From NCBI GenBank assembly GCA_964647545.1, contig CAZYHS010000004.1:31671-95670 (forward strand): a stretch of DNA of 64,000 nucleotides, read 5' to 3'. Below the pieces are notes generated by a model. That model did not search any database and was not told the origin of the DNA. It was given only the letters and a program-made list of their open reading frames with translations. The stretch is from CAZYHS01 sp964647545 (lineage in GTDB: Bacteria; UBA10199; GCA-002796325; 1-14-0-20-49-13). Made by a program: the position numbers and the translations under genes. Shown here piece by piece: positions 27,162 through 36,773 of this stretch (the stretch's first letter is position 1; the number at the start of each line of letters is the position of its first letter).

Positions 27162-30100
27162 TTATTTGATTTCGGAGGTCTTTTCGTCGAACGGATGACC
27201 GACGCTACTTTCGTCGGAATCGCTTCTCCCCGACGACCTCAATGAAAAATCGGGGATGAACCTTTTCACGACCCGCAGACGGAAACGCTGCCCCATGTAA
27301 GAATCGCGATACGCTATCGAAAGATTGTTGGCGGTCGTTTCGATTATTTCGAAAGCGGATTTGAACGCCTTCATCGCATCGTCCTCGCGGCCATTCTTTT
27401 CAAGCCACTCTCCGAACGAGGATAATATTTCCCATTTCAATTCAGGAAGGTCGCCGGCCTCCTCTATTATTCCTTCAAATGTCGGCGCTATCTCGTTTTG
27501 CGCGACAAGACCGGCGCGCAGATCCAAAAGCTTCTTTCTTATTTCAAGCTCCTTTGTCTGCGACGGCTGAACCTTTGAAAGAATGCCGCCGGCCTCTTCG
27601 ATTTTTCCGTATTCGATCAGCAGCTCGGACTTGGCAAGCTTCGACCAAAGTTCAAGATCGCCGGTTTTGATTTGCTGGGTGATCTCCTCGACAAAAGAGA
27701 GTTCCTTCATGGCCTCGTCGAACTTATCGAGATCCTTGTACAGGAACGAAAGTGAAAGATGGCACCAGCCGAGCATGAGCTTGGAGCCAAGCGCCGCAAA
27801 TCTGTCGAGCGCCATCTGAATGTGGTTCTTCGCAAGATCGGTGATGCCGATGGTTTCGTACAAAATTCCGATGGTCAGATGATTTTGCGCGATCTCTTCG
27901 ACCGAGCCTACCGAACCCTCGATTTCGAGGCCGGCAAGTGCTGTTTCAAGCGCTTTTGAATACTGAGCCGTAAGCTGATAACAGCGCACAAGATTGCCGA
28001 CGATGACCAGCATGTTGTAGAGATCGCCTATCTCTTTTGCCAGACGATAGCTCTCTTCCAGCTCGGCGATAGCCGCTGCTGGATTATTGTTGGTCATGTG
28101 GATATACCCGCATTCCGCGTAGCATAATGAAAGCGCACGCTTGTTCTGTTTTGCGGCCAGATAGCGTTTGCGGTTGTCGTAGAACCTAATTGCCTGCTCG
28201 TAATTCCCCTTGGCGCCCAGTATCATTCCTAGATTATTGTTCAAAAGAAGGCAAACCGTGGCGTCGGCGATCGCTTCCGTAAAATATTTTTCGCTCTTCT
28301 CAAGGTCGCCGGTGTAAAAATAGACGTTGCCGAGGCTGTTCTTGAACTGCACGATATCGGTGATGGCGGTGTCGTCGTTCATTATTCGCAAACCATCCTC
28401 GTACCACTTTTGAGCTCGGACGAAATCACGCATCTTGGAATAAGCCATCCCAAGAAGGCGATAGTTTTCGAGCGCTCGGTCGCCTTCGGCTATCAACTTT
28501 TCAAGACGCTCGATAGCGCTGCGATAAACACCCATTAAAATATTCATCCGCGATACGGCGCGGATAAGCCCCCTCTTTTTTGCGGGGTCGTTGGAATGCT
28601 TAAGCGCAAGCTCATAATATTTCGCCGCGTCGGAATTATTGAATTTTTCTTCGAAACTCTTGGCGGCCGACTCGGCGTAGCACTCGGCATAATCGGATCT
28701 CCCCGACTCGTTGAAATATTCCGCCAGTTCGGCAAGACTCGACTTGTCATGTTTTTCAAACCAAAGGCCCAATAGCCCCGACAGCTCTCTCAAACGTTGC
28801 GCGTCGAGGCCCGATTTAATGACCTGCGCAATTGCCTTGTTCGTTATTTTTACATCCATTGACGGATAGACAAGATCGGCAAATCCGTTTGAGACAAGTT
28901 CCTGCACGAACTTAAGCCCTTCATCTTTTTCAAATTTCAGCAGTTCGCAGGCGTCGTCAAGACGAAGACTTCTGCGAGCCACCGACGCAAGTTCGAGCAT
29001 GGCGAAGCTTTTTTTCGAAAGACGCTTTGCCCGTTCGATATAACTTTGCGCAACAGACGCAGGAGCGCAGGCGGAGCGCCCCGGAGAAAGCAAATACTGA
29101 CAATAAGCCTCGACCAGCCCCGGCACGCCGCCTGAAAACTCAAGCGCCGCATTAACATGTTTTTGCGGCTCTTCAATTCCAATAGACGACATGTAGTAGG
29201 CGACATCGTCCTTTGAAAAGAGGCTTAGTTCGATCTTATCAAGTTTTGTGACGTCGAACCATCTTGATACAACCTCGCTAAGTTCTGATTTAGGCCGCAC
29301 CCCCGCAAGCAACACAACGGGAAGCTCGCCTTCGCTTCGTTTGACTTTAAGGCGTTCTTCGATCAGCAAAAGAAATTTTACAAATGAAGAATCCGCAAGC
29401 TGAACGTCGTCAACGACGAGAAAAAGTCCGCTCGGAGAAAATTTTTCAAGAAGGGCGTTCACCCAAGTAATATCGAAAATTTTTCGTTTATCCTCGGACT
29501 TGCCGCCGTCGTCGCGCACAGGCAGACCAAGTCCGGCAAAGGATGCTATAAATTCATCAATGTGGTTTTGGCCTTCAACGCACGAAAATTCGCGCAACGG
29601 GATCTCTTCGAGTTCCGCGCGGTATTTGATCTCTCTTACCAAACGGCTCTTACCGATCCCCTGAACGCCGACAAACGCAAATCCGGTGCAGGTCGGCGAC
29701 TTTTTATCCTTTAGCGCGGCAATCTGCTCGGTAATTTTTTCAAAGACGCCGCTTCTGGCTACGATCGGGCCTTCTCTGAATTGAAGCCCGGCGATCTTGC
29801 TGACATATTTTTTATAACGCCCTTCCGTCCTGAAATTTATAAACTCTATGGCCTTCGCGCAGGTCCCCACCCTGTCTGTCGGAATCGTTGCAAGCATGCG
29901 GCCGATAAGCTGGCGAATATATTCCGGCAAAGATTCGTTGAACGGAATCGGCGTTTTTTCGCGGTGCCATTTAAGGATCGCGTTCACGCTGGCGGCATCG
30001 TACGGATAGCTTCTGTGCAGCAGTCGGTAATAGACAACTCCGGCCGCGTAAATGTCGATGCGATGGTCAACGTCCTTGCGCTCGGTCGTGAGAAGTTCGG

Positions 30101-30644
30101 GGGCCATGTAATGGGCGGTCCCCACAACGTTTCCGCCCGACGCGAGCTTACGAGTTGCAAATCCGAAATCGACCAGCTTGAGTACGGGGGTCGATTTCAC
30201 CTGAGTGACAAGAGCATTCCCGCATTTAATATCGCAATGGATAACGCCGCAACGGTGCGTATATTCAAGCGCAGCGAGCAGCTGGACGAACAGCTCTTCT
30301 TTGGTGTGAAAATCGGAGCTCTGCGTGAACGAATAAATATCGGTCCCTTTGATGTACTCGGTCGTAAAGAAATATTTCCCGAGATCGGGCGAATATTCAA
30401 AGTCGTAAACTTCGGCTATGTTCGGATGCCGCAGACGACTTAGCACCTCGAACTCGTTCTTCATTATTTGCACGTACCGGTCGCGGAAGTTGGCATCGAC
30501 CTCTTCGCCGAGAATTTTCAACGCGACGTCGCGTTTGCCGTCGTTGGCGAGATAGACAATAGACGTGCCCCCCTCGCCCAAGACCTCTTTAATCTTGTAG
30601 ATCTTGTTCTGCGTGGTGATCTTTTCTGGAAAATTTTGAGCCAT
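27162..30644 (-). CDS. Ser/Thr kinase with AAA ATPase and TPR domains
   Basis: An 1160-residue cytoplasmic signalling protein. Kinase domain at about 15-280: glycine loop GEGGTS, Lys43, catalytic loop HCDIKCGN (Asp137, Lys139), DFG at 158-160 and MAPEL. A STAND/AAA-type ATPase follows: Walker A GVQGIGKS (325-332) and Walker B LFLVVDDVQLAD near 420. From about 640 to 1110 come around ten tetratricopeptide-type repeats (DYAECYAESAAKSFEEK, GYIHMTNNNPAAAIAELEE and others). This layout matches the PknK-like/adenylate-cyclase-associated group, in which TPRs bind a partner that controls the kinase. It is the last gene of the minus-strand block, 41 bp after another kinase, and no good Shine-Dalgarno is seen. 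Confidence 0.88.
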   Translation of the reverse strand: MAQNFPEKITTQNKIYKIKEVLGEGGTSIVYLANDGKRDVALKILGEEVDANFRDRYVQIMKNEFEVLSRLRHPNIAEVYDFEYSPDLGKYFFTTEYIKGTDIYSFTQSSDFHTKEELFVQLLAALEYTHRCGVIHCDIKCGNALVTQVKSTPVLKLVDFGFATRKLASGGNVVGTAHYMAPELLTTERKDVDHRIDIYAAGVVYYRLLHRSYPYDAASVNAILKWHREKTPIPFNESLPEYIRQLIGRMLATIPTDRVGTCAKAIEFINFRTEGRYKKYVSKIAGLQFREGPIVARSGVFEKITEQIAALKDKKSPTCTGFAFVGVQGIGKSRLVREIKYRAELEEIPLREFSCVEGQNHIDEFIASFAGLGLPVRDDGGKSEDKRKIFDITWVNALLEKFSPSGLFLVVDDVQLADSSFVKFLLLIEERLKVKRSEGELPVVLLAGVRPKSELSEVVSRWFDVTKLDKIELSLFSKDDVAYYMSSIGIEEPQKHVNAALEFSGGVPGLVEAYCQYLLSPGRSACAPASVAQSYIERAKRLSKKSFAMLELASVARRSLRLDDACELLKFEKDEGLKFVQELVSNGFADLVYPSMDVKITNKAIAQVIKSGLDAQRLRELSGLLGLWFEKHDKSSLAELAEYFNESGRSDYAECYAESAAKSFEEKFNNSDAAKYYELALKHSNDPAKKRGLIRAVSRMNILMGVYRSAIERLEKLIAEGDRALENYRLLGMAYSKMRDFVRAQKWYEDGLRIMNDDTAITDIVQFKNSLGNVYFYTGDLEKSEKYFTEAIADATVCLLLNNNLGMILGAKGNYEQAIRFYDNRKRYLAAKQNKRALSLCYAECGYIHMTNNNPAAAIAELEESYRLAKEIGDLYNMLVIVGNLVRCYQLTAQYSKALETALAGLEIEGSVGSVEEIAQNHLTIGILYETIGITDLAKNHIQMALDRFAALGSKLMLGWCHLSLSFLYKDLDKFDEAMKELSFVEEITQQIKTGDLELWSKLAKSELLIEYGKIEEAGGILSKVQPSQTKELEIRKKLLDLRAGLVAQNEIAPTFEGIIEEAGDLPELKWEILSSFGEWLEKNGREDDAMKAFKSAFEIIETTANNLSIAYRDSYMGQRFRLRVVKRFIPDFSLRSSGRSDSDESSVGHPFDEKTSEIK

Positions 30645-30685
30645 TTTGTGGAGGCATGCTAGCTAAGTTGCCCCCCTTTCTCAAG

Positions 30686-32044
30686 CTATTTTATGGACTT
30701 GCAGGCAAGGCCGTCGTCGTTTTTAACGTCGGCAAAACATGAAATTCTCTGTTTAGGTTCAACATCCAAATATCTGGAGAATTTTTTCCCGGCAGATTCA
30801 AAAAAGATCTCAATTTTATGACGACCCGCAGAAAGCCTTCGCCCGACAACCGGAGTTTCGGACCCTTTTGCGACATTGTCATCGATTATCAAATAGCCCC
30901 ACGGTCTGGCCGAAACACTTAGCAGCCCCCACTCTTTGTCATCTGAAGATACTCGTTCGGGTCGGTCGGTTTTCGGCTTGGAGCCCGAATCGCTACCGTT
31001 TGTTTCGGTTTGAATATCGACAACCGCCGTCGCCACATCTATCAACTCCTTTTTGTACGGTGAATCGGCCCCGATAACTCCGAACGATGCAAAAAATAGA
31101 ACCGACAAAGCCGAGCAGGTAATCGCCCGCCTTGTCAGATCGATTTTTTTGAAAGGAGGCATTTTGCCGACGGGACGAATCTGGCGACGTCTCGCCTGCA
31201 TTTTTTTGAATTCGCCGCGAAACCGTTCGCGCACAAGCAAGGCCAGCTCATGCTCGTGAGATATCAATCCGTAGATTCTTTGGACGGCGAACAGATCGTT
31301 CAAAAACTCGCCGGCTGAGCGATACCGCTCCTCAGGCCGAGCCTTAAGAGCGCGCCTAAGCACAGGCCTTATTTCGCGGGGGGCGCTTTGAAATCGATCG
31401 TCCCTCGTTCCCGATGGACAAACCAGTTCGTAAAAAACCGCGCCGAGCGCATAAATGTCGCAGCGATGGTCAAGCCCGCGACCGGACAACTGCTCCGGCG
31501 GCATGTAGGCAAATTTTCCGCGCACGTTGCCGGCAACCGTCTCGGTGCTGCGATGATCGCCCTTTGCAATCCCAAAGTCCGCGACCTTCACCTCGCCGTT
31601 AAAAGAGACAAGGATGTTTTGCGGGCTGATGTCGCGGTGGATTATTCCAAGCTGATGAGCGTGCTCAAGCGCCTTCAGAACCTGCGCTACAATAAAACAG
31701 ACCGTCCTTATGGGAAGCCTCTTTGACGAAGAGGCTTGCATGAGTCGCCGCAGATCGACGCCGTCAAGGAGTTCCATCGCGATGAAATGTCCTCGTTGAG
31801 ATTCGAAAAGCTCGTAAACCTCAATGATGTTCTGGTGCTTTAGTTTTACGAGCGCGAGCGCCTCGTCAAAGAACATCGAAACGATCTCGCAATTCTTTGA
31901 CAGCTCGGGAAGAATTCTTTTTACGGCGACATCTTTGACAAACCCGTTATCGCCGAAAAAGTGGGCGCGCCATACTTCGGCCATTCCGCCCCGCCCGATG
32001 ATTTCGAGCATCTCGTATTTGCCGGCCCTCCAGCTCTTTTGCAT
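30686..32044 (-). CDS. Membrane Ser/Thr kinase with periplasmic PEGA domain
   Basis: A 452-residue protein. Kinase domain at about 10-250: GRGGMAEV, Lys42, HRDISPQN (Asp138; Ser replaces the usual Lys, as in many myxobacterial kinases), DFG at 156-158 and PPEQL. The stretch between the DxYALG helix and RALKARPEERY is short, so the C-lobe is reduced. One transmembrane helix lies at about 306-325. The C-terminal part (about 375-445, LLSVSARPWGYLIIDDN through PEGA-like SAGRHKIEIFF) is a PEGA domain placed outside the membrane, suggesting a link from envelope state to phosphorylation. It starts two bases after the preceding gene with no own ribosome site. Confidence 0.88.
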   Translation of the reverse strand: MQKSWRAGKYEMLEIIGRGGMAEVWRAHFFGDNGFVKDVAVKRILPELSKNCEIVSMFFDEALALVKLKHQNIIEVYELFESQRGHFIAMELLDGVDLRRLMQASSSKRLPIRTVCFIVAQVLKALEHAHQLGIIHRDISPQNILVSFNGEVKVADFGIAKGDHRSTETVAGNVRGKFAYMPPEQLSGRGLDHRCDIYALGAVFYELVCPSGTRDDRFQSAPREIRPVLRRALKARPEERYRSAGEFLNDLFAVQRIYGLISHEHELALLVRERFRGEFKKMQARRRQIRPVGKMPPFKKIDLTRRAITCSALSVLFFASFGVIGADSPYKKELIDVATAVVDIQTETNGSDSGSKPKTDRPERVSSDDKEWGLLSVSARPWGYLIIDDNVAKGSETPVVGRRLSAGRHKIEIFFESAGKKFSRYLDVEPKQRISCFADVKNDDGLACKSIK

Positions 32045-32046
32045 GG

Positions 32047-33426
32047 TTATTTTATGACAAGAACGTTGAAAGAGCCCGCAAACAAGGGGGCCCGCACCAC
32101 AAAAGAATCGTCAGTCATCGATTCACAATAAAATGACCCGTCTCCGCCGGCCTGAACAAGGTAGGGGGCTGCGATATTTTGCAACTTTGTCTTGTCAAGA
32201 TGAAGAGTGACCAGTTTGTAATCGTTTACTCTTTGGCATTCTACGTTTGATAAAATATTTCTGCCGGCTGTGACACTGCAAGGGTCTAGAGAATTTCTTA
32301 TTGAAACGTTTGCCCAAGCAACCGCCGTCGGAAGATTCTCTGCCTCGATCTTTTTTGCCATAACAAATTCGCTTTCAACTATCGTCGATTTTGCCAGACC
32401 TATCTGCCCGTCCAGCCTTAGCGTCTCCTGCTCATCGCTATAAAGAGAGATAAAACCTGACTCTCTGCTCGGGTCTCCCATCGGATCGTGGCCGAACAAA
32501 GTGCTGTGGGGCAAAGTCTTGCTCGGATAGATTTTTGCGACAATCTCACCGTCGTTGTTCTTGAATAAATAAGCTCCGCTCATCTCATCGCCCGACTTGC
32601 CCACCTTGCCGGCGATGGCAGAGCCAAGCTGCGCGTCTTTGCTTTCAAGCTGATGATCCGCAGTCGCTCTCGCAGCGGCCTCAACCGAGGTTTGTATCGC
32701 TGCGTCCGACCTCGCTATCGAAATTTCTTCCTGACGTTTTTTTATCGCCAGATCAAGGTCCGACAAAACTCCCTGCACGGTCGCGCTCCCCGAAAAAACA
32801 AATCTGGGTTCGACCCCTATCGCCGAGGCCCCGCCTCCGCTTTGCACGGTATTTTTAAACTCGCTCAGATCGCTCTTAAAAACCGTATCATCGGGGAGCA
32901 GCCCTCTTGGGATCCCCTGAGGAAAGACCGCGGCGGCAAGCTCGTCATCGAGGTGTTCTTTTCTAATTGAGCCGTCGGCTATCATGTCTCCGCTGATCCC
33001 TTTCGGGACGACACCGAGCGCGGTTTGTGAATAAATAGAATATGGAGACGAAACAATTTCCATTTTTTCCAGAGGGGGCGCGTCGTCGGGAATCACCTCA
33101 AGATATTTTGACCCGTCCGGAAAGAATATTTCGGCCGGCAACCCGCCGCTTGGAGCCCCTTTCGAATCAATGCCTCCTCCGATGGCGGCGTTCACTCCTC
33201 CCGACACGACTTGCAGCTCCTGCCGTTCTTCGAAAACTATGCTTCCGTCCGCCTCAAGCAGTCTGAAGGTGAACCACGAAGGCCCGTCCGGCAGGGCGTT
33301 ACCCCCTCCATCCGTGATCTTGGAATGAAAGTTAAGATACATCGGCACGCTATTTGCGAACGAAACCGACGGCACGGCAGCGGCGATAACAAGCGCAACA
33401 ATGATCGTTTTGAGAATTTTTTTCAT
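32047..33426 (-). CDS. Exported fibre-like protein
   Basis: A 459-residue protein with signal peptide (about 1-24, SVSFA). Residues about 27-135 form a beta-sandwich of a type often seen at the start of large surface or tail-fibre-like proteins (YLNFHSKITDGGGNALPDG...FRLLEADGSIVFEERQEL...VNAAIGGG). Then comes a linker, a probable coiled coil at about 230-285 (SDLDLAIKKRQEEISIARSD, ARATADHQLESKDAQL), and a C-terminal beta-rich head. Trimeric fibre-like architecture is inferred. It lies 10 bp after the OmpA-type lipoprotein gene and 2 bp before a kinase gene. Confidence 0.72.
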   Translation of the reverse strand: MKKILKTIIVALVIAAAVPSVSFANSVPMYLNFHSKITDGGGNALPDGPSWFTFRLLEADGSIVFEERQELQVVSGGVNAAIGGGIDSKGAPSGGLPAEIFFPDGSKYLEVIPDDAPPLEKMEIVSSPYSIYSQTALGVVPKGISGDMIADGSIRKEHLDDELAAAVFPQGIPRGLLPDDTVFKSDLSEFKNTVQSGGGASAIGVEPRFVFSGSATVQGVLSDLDLAIKKRQEEISIARSDAAIQTSVEAAARATADHQLESKDAQLGSAIAGKVGKSGDEMSGAYLFKNNDGEIVAKIYPSKTLPHSTLFGHDPMGDPSRESGFISLYSDEQETLRLDGQIGLAKSTIVESEFVMAKKIEAENLPTAVAWANVSIRNSLDPCSVTAGRNILSNVECQRVNDYKLVTLHLDKTKLQNIAAPYLVQAGGDGSFYCESMTDDSFVVRAPLFAGSFNVLVIK

Positions 33427-33436
33427 GACGTCTCCT

Positions 33437-33886
33437 TTATCTGATCTTTATTTCCACTCTGCGATTAAAAGCTTTTACGATCGGCTCGTTGCCGACAATG
33501 GCTAACCGTCGTTTTCCATAACTTACGGGAGGCATCAGGCGCTCGAACGAAACACCGCGCTCGATAAGATAGGCCGCGACCTGTCGCGCGCGCCTGTCAC
33601 CGAGCTCCATATTCAACTCGTCGTTCCCCGTATGATCGCAATGTCCTTCGAGCAGCACCACCGCACGCGGATTCTCTTTCAGCCATTTTATATCGAACTC
33701 AAGAGCCTCTTTGGCTTCATCGAGCAATTCGAAGCTCCCCGACATGAAATGAACCCGCTCCACAGGCAGCGTAGCGGAGAAGCCCGCCTCCGTTTTTTTT
33801 GCGGAGGCGGTTTTTAGATGAGACCTCTGGCAGGCTGCTGTGATGAAAAAAACTGCGATGAGAATTGCGGCAAATATTTTGGTCAT
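33437..33886 (-). CDS. OmpA-domain lipoprotein (Pal-like)
   Basis: A 149-residue lipoprotein. The lipobox is ITAACQ at about residues 15-20. The OmpA/Pal domain covers about 45-149: VHFMSGSFELLDEAKEAL, LLEGHCDHTGNDELNMELGDRRA and FNRRVEIKIR, with the Asp and Arg of the peptidoglycan-binding pocket. It has a Cys in the usual GHTD motif (GHCDHTG). It would anchor the outer membrane to peptidoglycan. It overlaps the preceding TSP3 gene by four bases. Whether it substitutes for the pal missing from the tol operon is open. Confidence 0.88.
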   Translation of the reverse strand: MTKIFAAILIAVFFITAACQRSHLKTASAKKTEAGFSATLPVERVHFMSGSFELLDEAKEALEFDIKWLKENPRAVVLLEGHCDHTGNDELNMELGDRRARQVAAYLIERGVSFERLMPPVSYGKRRLAIVGNEPIVKAFNRRVEIKIR

Positions 33887-36030
33887 AAAATATCGTAAAC
33901 ATCTTCGAAGAGCCCATCAAGTGTTCCCGAATAAGAAACATTCGAAAGACAGTCGAAACCGAAACGACAAATTGCGTTTTGAGAATTATCATAGGCGTTC
34001 GTCGTCACGAAATTTCCGTCACAGTCGAAAAGCACGGAATTAGACCCGCTCTTTGGAAAGGTCACGAGCGTGTTGTTCTTAAGACTGCCGGAAAGTGGCC
34101 ATGCCCCGCCGCACGCAAGCAGGGTCTGCTCCAATGAAGAGGCGGTAAATATCTTGTTTTCCTCCAGAAAAAGAGAGCCCCCAAAAAATCTGACCGCCGT
34201 CGAACTTTTTGGGGACACGCCTCCCGAGCTTCCGTTAACGACACTTCGGAATATCGACACCTCAGACGATTCGCTCGCGACCGTGGTCGCGTATCTGCCG
34301 GAGCCTGCGGCTAGAAAGGAATCTGTCGCGGTAAAGATGGAATTTTGCACAACGATGGCAGCACTTCTTAGCGAACTTGCACCCCCTCCCCCTTTCACGA
34401 CCGTATTTTCAATTATTAGCTTGGCACCGTTATCGGCGGCGATCCCGCAAGAAGCCTGCGATGTGTCGCTTCCGACGATCATTGAATTTTTTATTTTGGC
34501 CTGAGCCTCGGACAAAAATACCGGAGCGGTATGGCAGACAAAAATTCCGTTATCTGGCAAAACACCGCCGACTCCGTCTTGTACGCCGCCTGACTTAATG
34601 AACAAACCGTCGAGCTCGATCGAAACATCCTTGCCTGTCAAGGCGGCGACAACCGGCGACGTCGAATTGATGAGCTCGGTCTTATTGCCCGACACAGAAC
34701 TCATGACAACCCGCTGCGAAAAATCGCCCGAATAGCCGCCCGATATTTTTTTAACCTTTGAGAAATCGACATCTCTTACGTCGTAGGTGCCGTAAGCCAC
34801 TTTGATCGAATCGCCCCGATTGCCAGCTTTCTGCACGGCCGCACCGACCGAACGATACGGCTCGTAAAATGACCCTCTTTCCATCTCTGCGACAGAAGAG
34901 AATGAAACAAAAACGGCGGATTCTCCGTCACCGTCAAAATCAACGTCACAGGCGTCGCCGTCGTCGTCCGGTGCTACGGCATCCCCATTCGGAGTTTTGA
35001 TCCCAAGCGCGTAATACTCCGCGTCGGTGTTCTGCTGATCGGAGTTTGGGATAGAACGGCAGTTGTCCTTTGCGTCCCCTACGCCGTCAATGTCAAAGTC
35101 GCTGGATTCTTCCGCATCGAGCGGAAAAACGTCCTCGGCATCATCAACGCCGTCTAGGTCGCTGTCCGCTTTTAACGGATTCAACCCCGAGGCCACCTCA
35201 AACGAATCAGACAGCCCGTCAAAATCGCTATCGGCATTTAAGGGATCGCAACCAAACTTTAATTCTTCGACATCGCTTAGACCGTCGCCGTCGTCATCAA
35301 AAGAACACGCGTCGCCTACGCCATCTCCGTTTGAATCGCGCTGGTCATAATTTGGCGCCATTTTGCAATTATCGCCATTGTCGCCGACGCCGTCGCGATC
35401 GGAATCTTTGTGTTCTAACTCATCGAGCGGAAAAGCGTCTTCGCCATCGTTAAAAAGATCTCCGTCGGTGTCCTTTATTTTCGGATCACATCCAACGGTT
35501 AGCTCGGCCCCGTCGGCAAGCCCGTCTCCGTCTGTATCGGCGGCGAGCGGTGACAACCCCATAGCCAGCTCTTCGGCGTCGCTTAAGCCGTCAAAATCGG
35601 CGTCGTTTTCGTTAAGCGGGCTTATGTTCAAGATAAGTTCGGCTATGCTTCTTGACGGATCAGTCGGAGTAACGTCTGCGGAAGAGATATTAATTTCCAA
35701 AGGCTTATCTTTGAACTCAACAACGGTCTCCATTTCGGCGATCACGCTTCCGGAGTACAAAAGCTCCAGCAGCATTGTCTTTTCGCCGTCGGCAACGCTC
35801 CCGAGTTCGAAATGATAGACTCCATCCTCGGCCATGACCTCGACCGGTTCGAGAGAGGCGACGGTGGCTTTTGCCGAAATCATTCCGGCATATTTTGCAA
35901 TTGAAACATCGTCTGAAAAACTTTGCCAGTCGACCCCGAGGTCGAGCCTAGCTTCGACCGAGGATGGGCCCGAACCTCCGCATGCCGCTAAAAAAACCGG
36001 AATGAACATCAGCAATTTTATGAACTTCAT
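33883..36030 (-). CDS. Lipoprotein with TSP3 repeats and a beta-helix
   Basis: A 715-residue surface protein. Lipobox FLAACG at about residue 17. An N-terminal beta domain (about 25-130) is followed by six to eight TSP3/EF-type Asp-rich repeats at about 140-375 (DADFDGLSDAEE, DTDGDGLADGAE, DSDRDGVGDNGDNC and relatives). From about 390 comes a DUF1565/pectate-lyase-like right-handed beta-helix: FYEPYRSVGAAVQKAGNRGD...VAYGTYDV, then successive IKNSMIVGSD, IENTVVKGGGG, VQNSIFTATD and FRSVVNGSSGG turns. It overlaps neighbours by four bases on each side, so it is tightly coupled to the kinase-containing operon. Confidence 0.85.
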   Translation of the reverse strand: MKFIKLLMFIPVFLAACGGSGPSSVEARLDLGVDWQSFSDDVSIAKYAGMISAKATVASLEPVEVMAEDGVYHFELGSVADGEKTMLLELLYSGSVIAEMETVVEFKDKPLEINISSADVTPTDPSRSIAELILNISPLNENDADFDGLSDAEELAMGLSPLAADTDGDGLADGAELTVGCDPKIKDTDGDLFNDGEDAFPLDELEHKDSDRDGVGDNGDNCKMAPNYDQRDSNGDGVGDACSFDDDGDGLSDVEELKFGCDPLNADSDFDGLSDSFEVASGLNPLKADSDLDGVDDAEDVFPLDAEESSDFDIDGVGDAKDNCRSIPNSDQQNTDAEYYALGIKTPNGDAVAPDDDGDACDVDFDGDGESAVFVSFSSVAEMERGSFYEPYRSVGAAVQKAGNRGDSIKVAYGTYDVRDVDFSKVKKISGGYSGDFSQRVVMSSVSGNKTELINSTSPVVAALTGKDVSIELDGLFIKSGGVQDGVGGVLPDNGIFVCHTAPVFLSEAQAKIKNSMIVGSDTSQASCGIAADNGAKLIIENTVVKGGGGASSLRSAAIVVQNSIFTATDSFLAAGSGRYATTVASESSEVSIFRSVVNGSSGGVSPKSSTAVRFFGGSLFLEENKIFTASSLEQTLLACGGAWPLSGSLKNNTLVTFPKSGSNSVLFDCDGNFVTTNAYDNSQNAICRFGFDCLSNVSYSGTLDGLFEDVYDIL

Positions 36031-36773
36031 TTTATTCCTCCAAGTACGGTTCGTTCGTCGCCGCCTGTAAATAACGGTGCGGCGGTAAATTTTGAGCCGT
36101 CAAGCAAAGTGACCTCCACCTCGCTCTCCATGCCGTTGACCAGATTTCTGACGCGAAAAACATGGAAGCCGGCCGGCAACAAACCAAACTTGGCCGCTGC
36201 CATACCGCTTGAGGCGTCCGGATAGATCTCGCCGGAGCTTGTCGATAGATCCATCATCGGAAGCCTTACGCCGTTAAATTCATCTTCGAGTTCGATCGGC
36301 TCGGCACTGCCGGCGAAGATCTCAGGAAAAAATCTAGTATTGGCAATGACCGCCCCTTTTGTGAGATTTGCAAAAACAGGAACCGCCTCCATTTCGATAG
36401 CGGCCTCGGTGACTTCGCCGGAAGTAACCACAACATCTTTAGAACTTCCGGCGCGGATTTTTACTCCGTTCTCATTAATGGCCGAGCACTCGATCTTATA
36501 TAAGCCGGCAGGAATGGCTTCAAACGTGGCCGAAGAAGCATCTCCGCCGATGCTTGCAACGATCGGCTCGCCTATCGCCTCGCCCGAAACGGTAAGAAGA
36601 TACTCGACGATTCTGCCGTGTGATATTTTTGGGTTGAAAGATTTCGTCCCCGAAACCTGCGCGATCACGCGACCCGCCCCTTCGTAAGATGACTCTGACA
36701 AATTTGAAGAAGAGCAAGCCGCAAAAGCGATGAACAAAATGCTCAGAACATGCGCTGGTAAAATCGTTCTCAT
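36027..36773 (-). CDS. Lipoprotein of unknown function
   Basis: Start chosen at the ATG at 36773, which overlaps the stop of the preceding gene (ATGA) and begins a lipoprotein signal MRTILPAHVLSILFIAFAACSS; the longer frame begins well inside that gene. The 248-residue product has two or three repeated beta-sandwich-like segments (FEAIPAGLYKIECSA, FGLLPAGFHVFRVRN) with the PxGxY/H turn seen in carboxypeptidase-regulatory-like and PEGA-type folds. No enzyme motif. Confidence 0.75.
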   Translation of the reverse strand: MRTILPAHVLSILFIAFAACSSSNLSESSYEGAGRVIAQVSGTKSFNPKISHGRIVEYLLTVSGEAIGEPIVASIGGDASSATFEAIPAGLYKIECSAINENGVKIRAGSSKDVVVTSGEVTEAAIEMEAVPVFANLTKGAVIANTRFFPEIFAGSAEPIELEDEFNGVRLPMMDLSTSSGEIYPDASSGMAAAKFGLLPAGFHVFRVRNLVNGMESEVEVTLLDGSKFTAAPLFTGGDERTVLGGIK

